A DNA stretch of 11,006 nucleotides from Chlamydiia bacterium (GCA_020440405.1 JAGROF010000004.1:1-11006), one strand, 5' to 3'; counted from the first letter of the stretch, positions 1 to 8,192 are shown. The notes: generated by a model not told the origin, from the sequence alone. A program made the numbers and translations.

Positions 1-233
1 ATTAAATTATCTCCTATTCCTTGCAATATAAATTCAATGGGACCCGCATTAGAAATTATTTTTGCTCCCAATTTTGAGTAGGAATAAGCAACAAGCAAAG
101 CAAATAGACCAGACAGAATAAAAGCCTCGGGTAAATTATTTCCGGCAATTTTTGCCCCAATTCCAAAAATTGAAAATATACTTGCGCCAATCATGGTTCC
201 CACAGCCATTGAAATGGCATCTAACAAACTCAT
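1..233 (-). CDS. APC-superfamily amino acid permease, N-terminal fragment (runs off left edge)
   Basis: Reading the minus strand from the ATG at 233 gives 77 open codons that continue past position 1, so only the amino end is visible. Residues 11-23 read VGTMIGASIFSIF, the glycine-rich first-helix signature (GxxIGxGIF-like) of amino acid/polyamine/organocation transporters. A second hydrophobic helix at about residues 36-52 is followed by YSKLGAKI and NAGPIEF, matching the usual 'sYaeLga...GGpyey' region of the family. The product should be an inner-membrane amino acid or polyamine transporter; the substrate cannot be told. The ATG has no good Shine-Dalgarno, only an A-rich leader. An in-frame TTG at 257 would add eight mostly charged residues (KKDNNKK) and has an AGGG upstream, so the start is unsure. 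It lies 49 nt after the HEAT gene and is probably the fifth gene of the operon. GC is low, like its two upstream neighbours. Confidence 0.85.
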   Translation of the reverse strand, partial: MSLLDAISMAVGTMIGASIFSIFGIGAKIAGNNLPEAFILSGLFALLVAYSYSKLGAKIISNAGPIEFILQGIGDNL

Positions 234-282
234 TTTTTTATTGTTATCTTTTTTCAAGAAATATTCTACCCTATGATAAATT

Positions 283-810
283 TTATTTATTCTCTTCTTC
301 CAGATTACTTAGAATTTGGAATGCTAACAACTTGATAGCTTCATCAGATTCAGATTTTTTAATATTTGATAAAAAATTATCAATTGGAAAATCTTTTGGT
401 AGACTATTCTTTTTATTCAAATCATGAAATACATGATGAGCACCTGCTAAAATAAAAATAGAATCAGTTTTCTTTGTTAATGTTTTTAAAAGAGGATTTA
501 TTGATTCGCTTCCAATTTTTATAAGTCCTTCAGCAGCAATCCAACGAATGTCACTTTCATCATCCTCTAATGCTTCTATAAATAAAGGAACAGAAACTGG
601 ATCAGCAATTTCCTCCATAGTTTTTAGGGCTTCCCATCGGTAAAGATGTTTTGGGTGATGAATATGTTCCATAAGAAAATCAATAACCACTGGACCTTTT
701 TTCACCAAGCTTTTTCTTGCACTTTTTCTCTCTACTCCACTTTCGCTTACCAGGTTTTCCAGCAAGTTCTTTATTTCCAAATCTTTTGAGTTATTTATTT
801 TCATATCCAT
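283..810 (-). CDS. Small HEAT-repeat protein
   Basis: 175 residues, no signal peptide and no membrane segment, so probably cytoplasmic. It is built from paired amphipathic helices of HEAT / PBS-lyase-like type. Units can be seen at about residues 17-50, 54-81 (HLYRWEALKTMEEIADPVSV...), 85-112 (ESDIRWIAAEGLIKIG...) and less clearly 118-131 and 157-172. The R-W-[EI]-A-[AL] helix starts at 58-61 and 89-92 are typical. Such proteins are protein-binding scaffolds; no catalytic residues are apparent. The start at 810 overlaps the ATPase stop by 20 nt and has an excellent AAGGAGA site; a second ATG two codons later is possible. Its place between a proton-pump gene and a permease gene suggests that it binds or regulates one of them, but this is inference from position only. 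The counted row is about 27% GC, among the lowest in the window. Confidence 0.85.
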   Translation of the reverse strand: MDMKINNSKDLEIKNLLENLVSESGVERKSARKSLVKKGPVVIDFLMEHIHHPKHLYRWEALKTMEEIADPVSVPLFIEALEDDESDIRWIAAEGLIKIGSESINPLLKTLTKKTDSIFILAGAHHVFHDLNKKNSLPKDFPIDNFLSNIKKSESDEAIKLLAFQILSNLEEENK

Positions 811-3214
811 AATATCTCCTTAAGAAATTTTGTTTACTAAATATCACATCTGAGTGATCTAATAGTTTGTAGATTTTAACTTTTAAAAAGTCTGTAATTA
901 AAAATGCAGTTAGTGCATAACCCCAAACCAACAATGCTAAATCCCATGAAATAGGCGCAATAAACCAACCGTAAACTGCGACAAAGGTTGCAAGTATTTT
1001 GGTTGCTACAGCCGACCAAAACATTGTACCGCTTGGCTTAATTGACCAGAACGGTCCCCGAGTTCGGGTAACAAATATTGTTAAATGACCTGCAATTGCT
1101 AACTTCAAAAAGATAAATGTTTGTACTGCTTCTTTTGATAAATGAAGTGTTATTTGACCAATGTAAAAAATTCCAAACGAGCTTACAACTCCTATTAGTC
1201 CTAAAAATGTTGCCATACTTAACACAACGCGCATATTCCATTTTTCCGGATCTTTAGAATATTTAACATTATCAAATGCAATTGCCATGATTGGGGCATC
1301 ATTAAAGAAGGCTAATAGCACAATCATAATTGCTGTAACGGGATAAAAGTTGAATACTAAAATTGCCAAAGTAATAAATAATAAAACTCGAATTGTTTCT
1401 GCAATTCTGTAAATTGCATAACTATTCATTCTTTGGAAAATTTTTCTGCTTTCTTTTATTGCATCTATAATTACAGAAAGTCCAGGTGATGTAAGCACAA
1501 TATCCGCCGCAGATTTTGCCGCATCCGTTGCGCCATCAACAGCAATTCCCACATCTGCTTTTTTAAGTGCGGGAGCATCATTAACGCCGTCACCGGTCAT
1601 TCCAACAATATGGTTTCGTTCTTGAAGAAGTTCTACGATTTTATATTTGTGTTCAGGAAAAACTTGAGCAAAACCATCTGCTTTTTCAATTATTTTTGCG
1701 GCTTCCCTATCAGGTTTATCTAGAAATGCAGAAACCTCTAAAATGTTATTCTTAAGATTTACTTTTTGTGCTATTTGTTTGCCAATTGCAGTATGATCAC
1801 CGGTAACCATTTTTACATCCACACCCATCTCTCGTGCAGTTTTTATGGTTTGAGCAGAATCTTCTCTAGGAGGATCAAATAGTGGAATTAGTCCAACATA
1901 TTGCCATATTTCTGTATGATCTGTTTTTGCTAATCCTAGAGTTCTAAATCCTTTTGAAGCAAACTCATCAATTAGGGAATTTAATTCTTTAGTAAGTTTT
2001 TCTTTTTCATGATCTGGCAATAAAGCAAGAATAACTTGAGGGGCACCCTTGCTGATTTTAAATTGATTTTTTTCTGAATCAACAACAGTTGCTTCCGTCC
2101 TTTTTATAATTGGATCGAAAGGTTTAAACTCTTTGGCAAAATAAGTATTGTATTTTTCAGCAATAGCTTTATTAGACTTACTTTTTTCTAATATTGCTGA
2201 GTCAATTGGATCATTATCTTCCGCTCTTGAAGCAAGCGACGCAAAGAGCAGAACATCCTCACTCGAATAATTTTTAAATGGCTCTACTTCGGCAACGGTC
2301 AACTCATTTTTTGTGATAGTTCCGGTTTTATCTGAGCAAAGTATATCCATTCCAGCCATTTCTTCAATAGCAACTAATTTGCTGACAATTGCTTTTTTCT
2401 TTGCAAGCACTGATGCTCCAACCGCCATTGTTACGGAAAGGACAGCAGGAAGCGCAACTGGAATGGCTGCGATTGTTAATACAAGTGCAAACTGCAGCGT
2501 ATCAAGAAAACTTTCATGACGGAAAATTGAAGCGATAAAAATTATTCCAATCATAAAGGCGGCTAAAACAATTAGGTAGTTTCCAATTTTAATGACTGCT
2601 TTTTGAAAATGACTTACCGTTTTTGCTTCTGCAACTAACTTGGCTGTTTTGCCAAAAAAAGTATTCATACCGGTTGCAACAACCAAACCGTTCATTTCAC
2701 CTTGACGAATAATAGATCCTGAATATGCAACATCTTCTTTATGTTTTTCAATAGGAAGAGATTCCCCTGTTAGCGAAGACTCGTCAACATTTATATAATC
2801 TCCATCAAAAAGCTTTAAATCGGCAGGGACAACATCTCCAAGTCTTATACGGACAATATCGCCCGGAACAAGTTCCTTGGCTGCAATAGATATCCAATTT
2901 TTATCACGCAAAACACGAGCATTTAATGCTAATCTTTTCTTTAATAAATTTATTGCATCGTCTGCTTTAAATTCTTGCCAGAAACCAACAACTGCATTTA
3001 GTAGCAGCAACGCAAAAATTACCCAGAAGTCTTCCCAGTGATTAATAATTGCAGAGAGAATGGCTGCAATTTCAATCATCCAAGGAATGGGTCCCCAAAA
3101 AAAGGTCAAAAGGCGAAACCAAATGCTCTTTTTTTTCATTTCAAGGATGTTTTCCCCAAATTTTTCGAGGCGCTCATTGGCCTCTGTTGAGGTGAGTCCA
3201 TCAGGTTCTGTCAT
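791..3214 (-). CDS. P3A-type plasma-membrane H+-translocating P-type ATPase
   Basis: 807 residues, about the length of the compact bacterial/archaeal proton-efflux P-type ATPases (plant AHA2 is longer because of its C-terminal regulatory domain, absent here). Visible in order: M1-M2 hairpin at about 38-80; actuator loop LTGES at 148-152; M4 IPVALP at 251-256; phosphorylation motif DKTGT with D295; nucleotide-binding KGAP at 389-392; DPPR at 447-450; MVTGDH at 469-474; hinge TGDGVND at 540-546; then M5-M10. Residues linked to proton transport in plant H+-ATPases have counterparts: N73 in M2, R609 in M5, N638-D639 in M6 (LLAFFNDAPIM). No heavy-metal CPx motif is seen. The expected role is ATP-driven proton export across the inner membrane. 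The ATG overlaps the phosphorylase stop as ATGA, with GGAG eight bases upstream, indicating translational coupling. GC is about 40-45% over the first 70 codons and about 30% afterwards. A cation pump of another P-type class is the less likely alternative. Confidence 0.93.
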   Translation of the reverse strand: MTEPDGLTSTEANERLEKFGENILEMKKKSIWFRLLTFFWGPIPWMIEIAAILSAIINHWEDFWVIFALLLLNAVVGFWQEFKADDAINLLKKRLALNARVLRDKNWISIAAKELVPGDIVRIRLGDVVPADLKLFDGDYINVDESSLTGESLPIEKHKEDVAYSGSIIRQGEMNGLVVATGMNTFFGKTAKLVAEAKTVSHFQKAVIKIGNYLIVLAAFMIGIIFIASIFRHESFLDTLQFALVLTIAAIPVALPAVLSVTMAVGASVLAKKKAIVSKLVAIEEMAGMDILCSDKTGTITKNELTVAEVEPFKNYSSEDVLLFASLASRAEDNDPIDSAILEKSKSNKAIAEKYNTYFAKEFKPFDPIIKRTEATVVDSEKNQFKISKGAPQVILALLPDHEKEKLTKELNSLIDEFASKGFRTLGLAKTDHTEIWQYVGLIPLFDPPREDSAQTIKTAREMGVDVKMVTGDHTAIGKQIAQKVNLKNNILEVSAFLDKPDREAAKIIEKADGFAQVFPEHKYKIVELLQERNHIVGMTGDGVNDAPALKKADVGIAVDGATDAAKSAADIVLTSPGLSVIIDAIKESRKIFQRMNSYAIYRIAETIRVLLFITLAILVFNFYPVTAIMIVLLAFFNDAPIMAIAFDNVKYSKDPEKWNMRVVLSMATFLGLIGVVSSFGIFYIGQITLHLSKEAVQTFIFLKLAIAGHLTIFVTRTRGPFWSIKPSGTMFWSAVATKILATFVAVYGWFIAPISWDLALLVWGYALTAFLITDFLKVKIYKLLDHSDVIFSKQNFLRRYYGYENK
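815..821 (-). promoter_or_regulatory. Strong ribosome-binding site of the HEAT-repeat gene
   Basis: The minus strand reads AAGGAGA four bases before the ATG at 810. It lies within the last codons of the ATPase gene. Being near-perfect, it fixes the HEAT start and suggests that this gene is translated well independently of ATPase translation. Confidence 0.8.
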
Positions 3215-5199
3215 GGGGTCATCTCCAAATAATATTTTTCCACATACTCCTGAACCATTCGGTGCGTAGAATATTCCGGGGTCAGGTAGGCCATGCTCTT
3301 TTTCACTTTTTTAAGCCACCCTTCTGGAATCCCTTCTGTATTGCGTTGATAGAAAAGGGGAATGATCTCTTTTTCAAGGAGGGTCATGAGGGTTTCTGCA
3401 TCTTGCGCGTCGTCTTCACCAGGAATAGCCCATCCCCTGTCGGGGGAGTAGGCTTCTGCCCACCATCCGTCCAAAGAAGAACAGTTTAAGCCTCCATTGA
3501 CGAGGACTTTCATCCCGCTCGTACCACTGGCTTCCCAAGGGCGACGGGGGGTATTAACCCAAAGGTCCATCCCTTGAACAAGGCGTTCAGCAAGGAGAAT
3601 GTCGTAGTCAGATAAGAAGACAGCATGAGGGTGAATCTCTGGGCGAGAAGTAAAGGCAATCCATTTTTCGATGAGCTCTTGTCCAGGGTTGTCTGCGGGA
3701 TGCGCTTTTCCTGCAACAATGAGTTGGATTTTTTTCTCTTTGAGGAGAGGAATTAAGCGCTCTTCTTGTTTTAGCAGAAGATCGACTCTTTTGTAGGTTG
3801 CAAAACGTCTAGCAAATCCAATGGTGAGAACAGTGGGATCGAGAAAAAAGGTCATTTCGGCTGCAATTCCTCTTCGAGAAAGTTCACGGTGACGCCTTCT
3901 GCGCGTGTATTCAACGAGTTCTTGCCTGGCCTGATTGCGATACTTCCACAGCTCTGAATCAGAGACCTCTTCGAGGGCATTTTTCAGGTTTTTTGTGGGC
4001 GTATGCCACCTGAATTCTCCTGCGCATTGGCACCATAAGGCGTCGGACTTTGGAGATTCCCAAGAAGGAATATGCACACCGTTTGTGATGGCACCAACGT
4101 TGCAATCAAAAGCTTTGAAAAGCTTTTGACTCACCTCCCCATGGAGCTTGCTCACTCCATTGACAAACTGGCTTCCTCGAACTGCAAGATAAGCCATATT
4201 AAAGGAGTCTGTTTTGTTCTGTTGCCCTAGAGCGAGGAGCGCTTCTATGGAGATTCCGAGCATTTTTGCATAGTCAGCAAAAGCGGTTTTCATCACCTCT
4301 AGAGGGAAGCGATCAAACCCCGCTTCGACAGGGGTGTGAGTGGTAAAAAGGGTTTTCTGTTTGGCTTTTTGAAACGCTGTGTCGAAAGGTTCATCTAGGT
4401 AGCGTGTTTGCTCTAAGATAGCGAAAGCGGCGTGCCCTTCATTGAGATGGTAGATATCGGGAGTGATGCCTAAGGCATGGAGAAGGCGAACGCCTCCAAT
4501 CCCTAGGGCAACCTCTTGTTTGAGGCGGGTGAGATTTCCTCCTCCATAAAGCTCACTTGTAATTCCTCTGTCGGTCGGTTCATTCAGGAGGTCGTTGCTA
4601 TCTAGAAGGTAGAGAGAAATCTTTCCAATGGCTGCTTGGTAGACCCGAAAAAACACGGTTCTTCCAGGGAATTCAATGGGAATTCTGAGATTGACGCGTT
4701 TGAGAGGGAGCTGGCTGGGTTCATTAAAAGGGTAAAGAGCAAGCTGTTTTCCATCGGGGCTGATATCTTGGCGGAAATAGCCTTGCTGATAAAGGAGTCC
4801 GATTCCAATAAGAGGAACTCCTAGGTCGCTGCAAGCCTTGAGGTGATCTCCTGCTAGGAGACCGAGTCCCCCAGAATAGATGGGAAGGGATTCGCTGAGG
4901 CCAAATTCCATGCTAAAATATGCAATGGTCATTGATTTGCCATGCGTCTTTTCGAACCAGTTGGAAGTTTCTAAACTGACTTTTTGCCTTTCTAGGTGTT
5001 TTTGAACAAGAGAGACAAATGTCTTGTCCTTTTTGAGCTCTTGTTGACGTGATTTGGTTAAGGTTTGGAGGATCAGCCAAGGGTTTCGTGTTTTTTGCCA
5101 AAGCTCAGCATCGACTGCTTCCCACAGTTCATTGGCATGGAAGCTTGAGGAGCGGCGCAGATCAAGAGCAAGGTGATAGAGCGCTACTCCCACTTCCAT
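3211..5199 (-). CDS. glgP: Alpha-glucan (glycogen/maltodextrin) phosphorylase, GT35
   Basis: 662 residues. It cleaves terminal alpha-1,4 glucosyl units with phosphate to give glucose-1-phosphate, using pyridoxal phosphate, in the cytoplasm. It resembles the bacterial/archaeal 'alpha-glucan family phosphorylase' branch rather than E. coli GlgP or MalP. The N-terminal segment ([11 protein letters not shown], residues 24-34) is the end of the DUF3417-like region. Then come [10 protein letters not shown] and [20 protein letters not shown] near residues 93-124, the H-L-N-E-G-H-A-A-F core near 250-260, the TTHTPVEAG active-site loop near 290, and the PLP-binding EASGTSGMK with the lysine at about 564. 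The ATG at 5199 lies 16 nt inside the phosphoketolase gene and has AGAGG seven bases before it; an in-frame GTG two codons later is an alternative. The N-terminal domain is slightly shorter than in many relatives. It shares the near-50% GC of phosphoketolase and overlaps the ATPase start by 4 nt. Confidence 0.94.
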   Translation of the reverse strand: MEVGVALYHLALDLRRSSSFHANELWEAVDAELWQKTRNPWLILQTLTKSRQQELKKDKTFVSLVQKHLERQKVSLETSNWFEKTHGKSMTIAYFSMEFGLSESLPIYSGGLGLLAGDHLKACSDLGVPLIGIGLLYQQGYFRQDISPDGKQLALYPFNEPSQLPLKRVNLRIPIEFPGRTVFFRVYQAAIGKISLYLLDSNDLLNEPTDRGITSELYGGGNLTRLKQEVALGIGGVRLLHALGITPDIYHLNEGHAAFAILEQTRYLDEPFDTAFQKAKQKTLFTTHTPVEAGFDRFPLEVMKTAFADYAKMLGISIEALLALGQQNKTDSFNMAYLAVRGSQFVNGVSKLHGEVSQKLFKAFDCNVGAITNGVHIPSWESPKSDALWCQCAGEFRWHTPTKNLKNALEEVSDSELWKYRNQARQELVEYTRRRRHRELSRRGIAAEMTFFLDPTVLTIGFARRFATYKRVDLLLKQEERLIPLLKEKKIQLIVAGKAHPADNPGQELIEKWIAFTSRPEIHPHAVFLSDYDILLAERLVQGMDLWVNTPRRPWEASGTSGMKVLVNGGLNCSSLDGWWAEAYSPDRGWAIPGEDDAQDAETLMTLLEKEIIPLFYQRNTEGIPEGWLKKVKKSMAYLTPEYSTHRMVQEYVEKYYLEMTP

Positions 5200-7505
5200 T
5201 CGAGAACCTCTGGAATATCTTCCCCATGTTCATAGATATAGGTTTTATGACGCTCTAACGTTTTTTTGCATTCCGCAATAAAATCTCCTGATTGGGATTT
5301 TAAACGGGGGATGCGGTGAAGGGCTTCCATGGCTAAATGATACCGGCTCATATGATTGCAGACGACCATGTCAAAAGGGGTGGTTGTCGTTCCTTCTTCG
5401 ATGTAGCCTCTCACATGAAAACGATGAGGATTTTCTCGTTTGTAGGTGAGCTCATGGATGACTTGAGGGTGGCCGTGGAAGGCAAAAATGATGGGTTTAT
5501 CTTTGGTGAAATAAGCATTAAAAGTCTCTTCATCGAATCCATGAGGGTGTCTTGTATGGGGAAGGAGAGTATAGAGATCAATCACATTCACCATGCGGAT
5601 GTTGAGGTCTGGAAAGTGTTTTTTGAGAAGGGAGATTGCAGCAAGGATCTCTAAAGTGGGGGTTCCTCCTGCGGCTGCCATCACGACATCTGGTTCTCCG
5701 CTATCACTTGCCCACTCCCAAATTCCTGCCCCTTTTTCGGTGTGTTTCTTGGCTTCATCCGTAGTGAGCCACAGGGGCATAGGTTGCTTGCCGGCAATGA
5801 TGAGATTGATGTAGTTATGGCTTTTCAGGCAGTGACTTCCAACGGCTAAAAGGGTGTTGGTATCGGGAGGAAGGTAGATGCGCGCCACGGTGGATTTTTT
5901 TTGCATGACCGACTCGATAAACCCGGGGCCTTGGTGGCTGTAGCCATTATGGTCTTGACGCCAAGCGTGAGAAGTCAGGAGGTAGTTGAGAGAAGGGATC
6001 GGTTTTCTCCACGAAAGTTCTAGGCAGGCTTTGAGCCACTTTCCATGTTGATTGAGCATCGAATCGACAATCAGCGCAAAGGCCTCATAGCAAGGGAAAA
6101 TTCCATGTCTTCCTGTAAGGAGATATCCTTCAAGCCATCCTTGGCAGAGGTGTTCACTCAAAACTTCCATCACCCGTCCTTCATGAGAAAGGGCTTCATC
6201 ACTCTCTAGGATTTCCCCCAGATAAGTGCGCCCTGTGACTTCAAAGACATGATTAAAACGGTTAGAGTTGGTTTCATCGGGGCAAAAGACACGGAAATTA
6301 TCTGGATTGTCTTTCATAATGTCGCGGACAAGTTTTCCAAGCTCTCGCGTGGCTTCTCCTAGAACGCTCCCAGGTTTGGGAACTTTTACAGCGTATTTTG
6401 TATAGTCTGGGACCTTCAGCTCTTTCATGAGTAGCCCTCCATTTGCATGAGGAGAGGCTCCCATGCGCAGTTCTTTTTTGGGGACAAGCTGAAGGAGCGT
6501 TTCGTTGGGGCGTCCCTCTGCATCGAATAGTTCTTCAGGGCGGTAACTCTTGAGCCAGGACTCCAAGATGTGGAAATGCTCGTCATTTTCGATGACGTCA
6601 GAAAGAGGCACTTGGTGGGAGCGAAAGGTTCCCTCTACCTGTTTTCCATCGACCATTTTTGGTCCTGTCCATCCTTTGGGAGTGCGGAGGATAATCATGG
6701 GGCGGTCGACGGCATGGTCTGTGGGTCCTTTTTTGATCTTTTGAATTTCTGCGTAAGCCCAGTCGAGTGTTTCCCAAAAGACTTGATGCAGAGCTTTGGG
6801 GTCGCTCCCTTCGACAAAGCGGGGCGTATATCCATACCCCTTGAAGAGCGCCTTAAGCTTTTCATCTGACATCCTTCCCAGCACCGTGGGACCAGAGATT
6901 TTATAGCCATTAAGATGAAGAATAGGAAGCACGTGCCCGTCTCGCTTGACATGGATAAATTTGTTGGAGTGCCAGCTTGTTGCGAGAGGTCCCGTTTCTG
7001 CTTCTCCATCTCCGACAACGCACACAGCGATGAGGTCGGGGTTGTCTAAAACAGCGCCATAGGCGTGGACCAAAGAATATCCCAGCTCTCCTCCTTCATG
7101 GATCGAACCAGGTGTTGGGGGGCTAACATGACTCGGGACACCTCCTGGCCAGGAAAAATCCCTCATCAGCTTTTCAATGCCCGAAGTATCCATGGAAAGG
7201 TCAGGGTATACCTCTGTCATCACTCCTTCGAGGAAGACATTGGCCCGGAGCGCCGGTCCTCCATGCCCTGGCCCTGTGATGTAGAGCATTTTTGCTTGGG
7301 TATCTTGAATGAGGCGATTGAGATGGGCATAGATGAAATTCAGACCGGGAGAGGTTCCCCAGTGTCCCAGCAGACGTTTCTTCAGATGCTCTTTTTGTAG
7401 GGGCGTTTTCAGCAGCGGATTTTTCTTCAGGTAAATTTGCCCAATTGACAAGTAGTTGGCAGCTCGAAAGTAAGTGTCAATGACTTCTAAACGTTTTTCA
7501 TTCAC
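5184..7505 (-). CDS. xfp: Phosphoketolase (xylulose-5-phosphate/fructose-6-phosphate)
   Basis: 773 residues, close to the family's usual ~790. This thiamine-diphosphate enzyme splits xylulose-5-P or fructose-6-P with phosphate into acetyl-phosphate and a shorter sugar phosphate, in the cytoplasm. Landmarks: SIGQIYL (20-26), [11 protein letters not shown] with H48, GPGHGGPA with H81, PSH with H126, [12 protein letters not shown] (132-143), the ThDP/metal site [10 protein letters not shown] (165-174) with HLNGYKI (197-203), RSHQVPL (295-301), CPDETNSNR (408-416), SEH with E451, [13 protein letters not shown] (516-528) with N520 and H524, and [13 protein letters not shown] near the end. These match the active-site set known from Bifidobacterium phosphoketolase, so it should be active. 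The start is GTG at 7505: the frame is closed by a TAG about 30 nt upstream, no ATG lies between, and AGGA sits 11 bases before the GTG. It is the first gene of the minus-strand operon. No acetate kinase or phosphotransacetylase is in view to use the acetyl-phosphate. Specificity for X5P or F6P cannot be read from sequence. Confidence 0.96.
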   Translation of the reverse strand: MNEKRLEVIDTYFRAANYLSIGQIYLKKNPLLKTPLQKEHLKKRLLGHWGTSPGLNFIYAHLNRLIQDTQAKMLYITGPGHGGPALRANVFLEGVMTEVYPDLSMDTSGIEKLMRDFSWPGGVPSHVSPPTPGSIHEGGELGYSLVHAYGAVLDNPDLIAVCVVGDGEAETGPLATSWHSNKFIHVKRDGHVLPILHLNGYKISGPTVLGRMSDEKLKALFKGYGYTPRFVEGSDPKALHQVFWETLDWAYAEIQKIKKGPTDHAVDRPMIILRTPKGWTGPKMVDGKQVEGTFRSHQVPLSDVIENDEHFHILESWLKSYRPEELFDAEGRPNETLLQLVPKKELRMGASPHANGGLLMKELKVPDYTKYAVKVPKPGSVLGEATRELGKLVRDIMKDNPDNFRVFCPDETNSNRFNHVFEVTGRTYLGEILESDEALSHEGRVMEVLSEHLCQGWLEGYLLTGRHGIFPCYEAFALIVDSMLNQHGKWLKACLELSWRKPIPSLNYLLTSHAWRQDHNGYSHQGPGFIESVMQKKSTVARIYLPPDTNTLLAVGSHCLKSHNYINLIIAGKQPMPLWLTTDEAKKHTEKGAGIWEWASDSGEPDVVMAAAGGTPTLEILAAISLLKKHFPDLNIRMVNVIDLYTLLPHTRHPHGFDEETFNAYFTKDKPIIFAFHGHPQVIHELTYKRENPHRFHVRGYIEEGTTTTPFDMVVCNHMSRYHLAMEALHRIPRLKSQSGDFIAECKKTLERHKTYIYEHGEDIPEVLEWKWE

Positions 7506-7566
7506 GATGATAGTTGTCCTTTTCCTCCCCTATAACGGAAATCAGAATTTATGGTATGAAAAAATC
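7506..7566. other. Divergent intergenic region between phosphoketolase and phosphoesterase genes
   Basis: 61 bases separate two outward-facing starts. On the minus strand GGGGAGGAAAAGGA is the ribosome-binding region of phosphoketolase. I found no convincing -35/-10 pair for either direction; TATGGT at 7550-7555 (plus) is a weak -10 candidate. Promoters for one or both genes may lie inside the opposite gene's 5' end. Confidence 0.5.
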
Positions 7567-8136
7567 ATGGCAAAAAAACTCAGCACTTATGCCAAACGGC
7601 GCAATGTTAAGCGATCAAAAGAGCCTCCTGCAAAGGTCGCGAGCTCTAGAGGCAATCCTTCGTTTGTCGTGCAGCAGCACGCGGCACGCGCAATGCACTA
7701 TGATTTGCGCCTGGAAGTCGATGGGGTGATGAAATCTTGGGCCATTCCAAAGGGCCCTTCGCTCAATCCTCAGATGCGTCGCCTAGCGGTGTTAACCGAC
7801 GATCATCCTCTCTCCTATAAAAATTTCGAAGGGGTCATTCCTAAAGGGGAGTATGGAGCGGGAAAGGTAATTGTCTGGGACCGGGGAAGGTACCAAAATA
7901 TCAAAAAGAACAAGCAGGGAAAGCCTCTGACGATGAAGGGGGCTTTTAGGCAGGGGACCATTGAGATTGTCCTCAAAGGAAAAAAGCTCAAAGGGGCCTT
8001 TGCTCTCGTCCGGATGAGTGGGAAGAACTGGCTTCTCATCAAGATGAAAGATGCGCACGCAGACCTGCGCAAAAACATCGTCAAATCAGAGCCCTATTCC
8101 GTCAAATCGGGAAAGAAGATTCAGGAAATAAAATAA
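7567..8136 (+). CDS. Stand-alone LigD 3'-phosphoesterase (PE) domain protein
   Basis: 189 residues consisting almost only of the LigD phosphoesterase fold. In bacterial end joining this module removes 3'-phosphate and 3'-ribonucleotide ends, leaving a 3'-OH for ligation. The family core is clear: FVVQQHAARAMHYDLRLE (33-50) followed by GVMKSWAIPKGPS (53-65), TDDHPLSY (77-84), FEGVIPKGEYGAG (87-99) and VWDRGRY (103-109). Metal- and phosphate-binding residues of Pseudomonas LigD PE have counterparts at H38, H44, D46, R48 and H80, so activity is expected. I chose the ATG at 7567 (MAKKLSTYAKRRN, like the SLxxYxxKRxF start of the family). The open frame reaches back to 7474, but that part is inside phosphoketolase and unlike the family. 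No obvious Shine-Dalgarno precedes 7567. The gene is divergent from phosphoketolase, and the ligase and polymerase modules lie downstream as separate genes. Confidence 0.9.
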   Translation: MAKKLSTYAKRRNVKRSKEPPAKVASSRGNPSFVVQQHAARAMHYDLRLEVDGVMKSWAIPKGPSLNPQMRRLAVLTDDHPLSYKNFEGVIPKGEYGAGKVIVWDRGRYQNIKKNKQGKPLTMKGAFRQGTIEIVLKGKKLKGAFALVRMSGKNWLLIKMKDAHADLRKNIVKSEPYSVKSGKKIQEIK

Positions 8137-8164
8137 TAATTGATGTATAATTTTATCAATTATT
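8135..8164. repeat. Perfect 10-bp inverted repeat, possible operator or AT-rich terminator
   Basis: The arms AATAATTGAT (8135-8144) and ATCAATTATT (8155-8164) are exact reverse complements around a 10-base loop. The left arm overlaps the last two bases of the phosphoesterase stop codon and the right arm is followed by a T-rich run. The stem has only two G-C pairs, so as a terminator it would be weak. The loop holds TATAAT, so an operator overlapping a promoter is at least as likely. Which is right cannot be decided from sequence. Confidence 0.6.
8146..8151 (+). promoter_or_regulatory. Candidate -10 box (TATAAT) for the CPBP gene
   Basis: A consensus TATAAT lies 50 bases before the CPBP start, in a very AT-rich 65-bp gap. 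No TTGACA-like hexamer is found 16-18 bases upstream (the region reads AGGAAA). A TG directly abuts the hexamer but is one base short of a true extended -10. Transcription would start around 8158, within the right arm of the inverted repeat. In AT-rich DNA such a hexamer can be chance. Confidence 0.4.
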
Positions 8165-8183
8165 TGTTTATTATTTTAGTTTT

Positions 8184-8192
8184 AGGGAGGAG
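8184..8192 (+). promoter_or_regulatory. Strong ribosome-binding site of the CPBP gene
   Basis: AGGGAGGAG lies nine bases before the ATG at 8202. It is one of the strongest sites in the window and supports that start. Confidence 0.8.

Noticed and set aside
152..427. Plus-strand 91-codon open frame
   Set aside because: It runs antisense across both the permease start and the HEAT gene, has no family resemblance, and is AT-rich, with composition-driven F, S and L content.
4847..4861. 6-bp inverted repeat TCTCCT/AGGAGA in the phosphorylase gene
   Set aside because: It is short, encodes the conserved LLAGDHL segment and has no T-tract; probably chance.
6570..6869. Open frames of about 60-110 codons antisense to phosphoketolase, including 6570-6869, 7065-7400 and 5337-5654
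   Set aside because: They are shadows of a strongly conserved coding strand, have no family resemblance and lack good ribosome-binding sites.
7514..7536. TTGTCC and TATAAC as a plus-strand promoter for the phosphoesterase gene
   Set aside because: The spacer is 11 bases, far short of the usual 16-18.
7474..7566. An upstream ATG at 7474 extending the phosphoesterase by 31 residues
   Set aside because: The extension overlaps the phosphoketolase 5' end, resembles nothing in the family, and the protein's family-like N-terminus begins at 7567.
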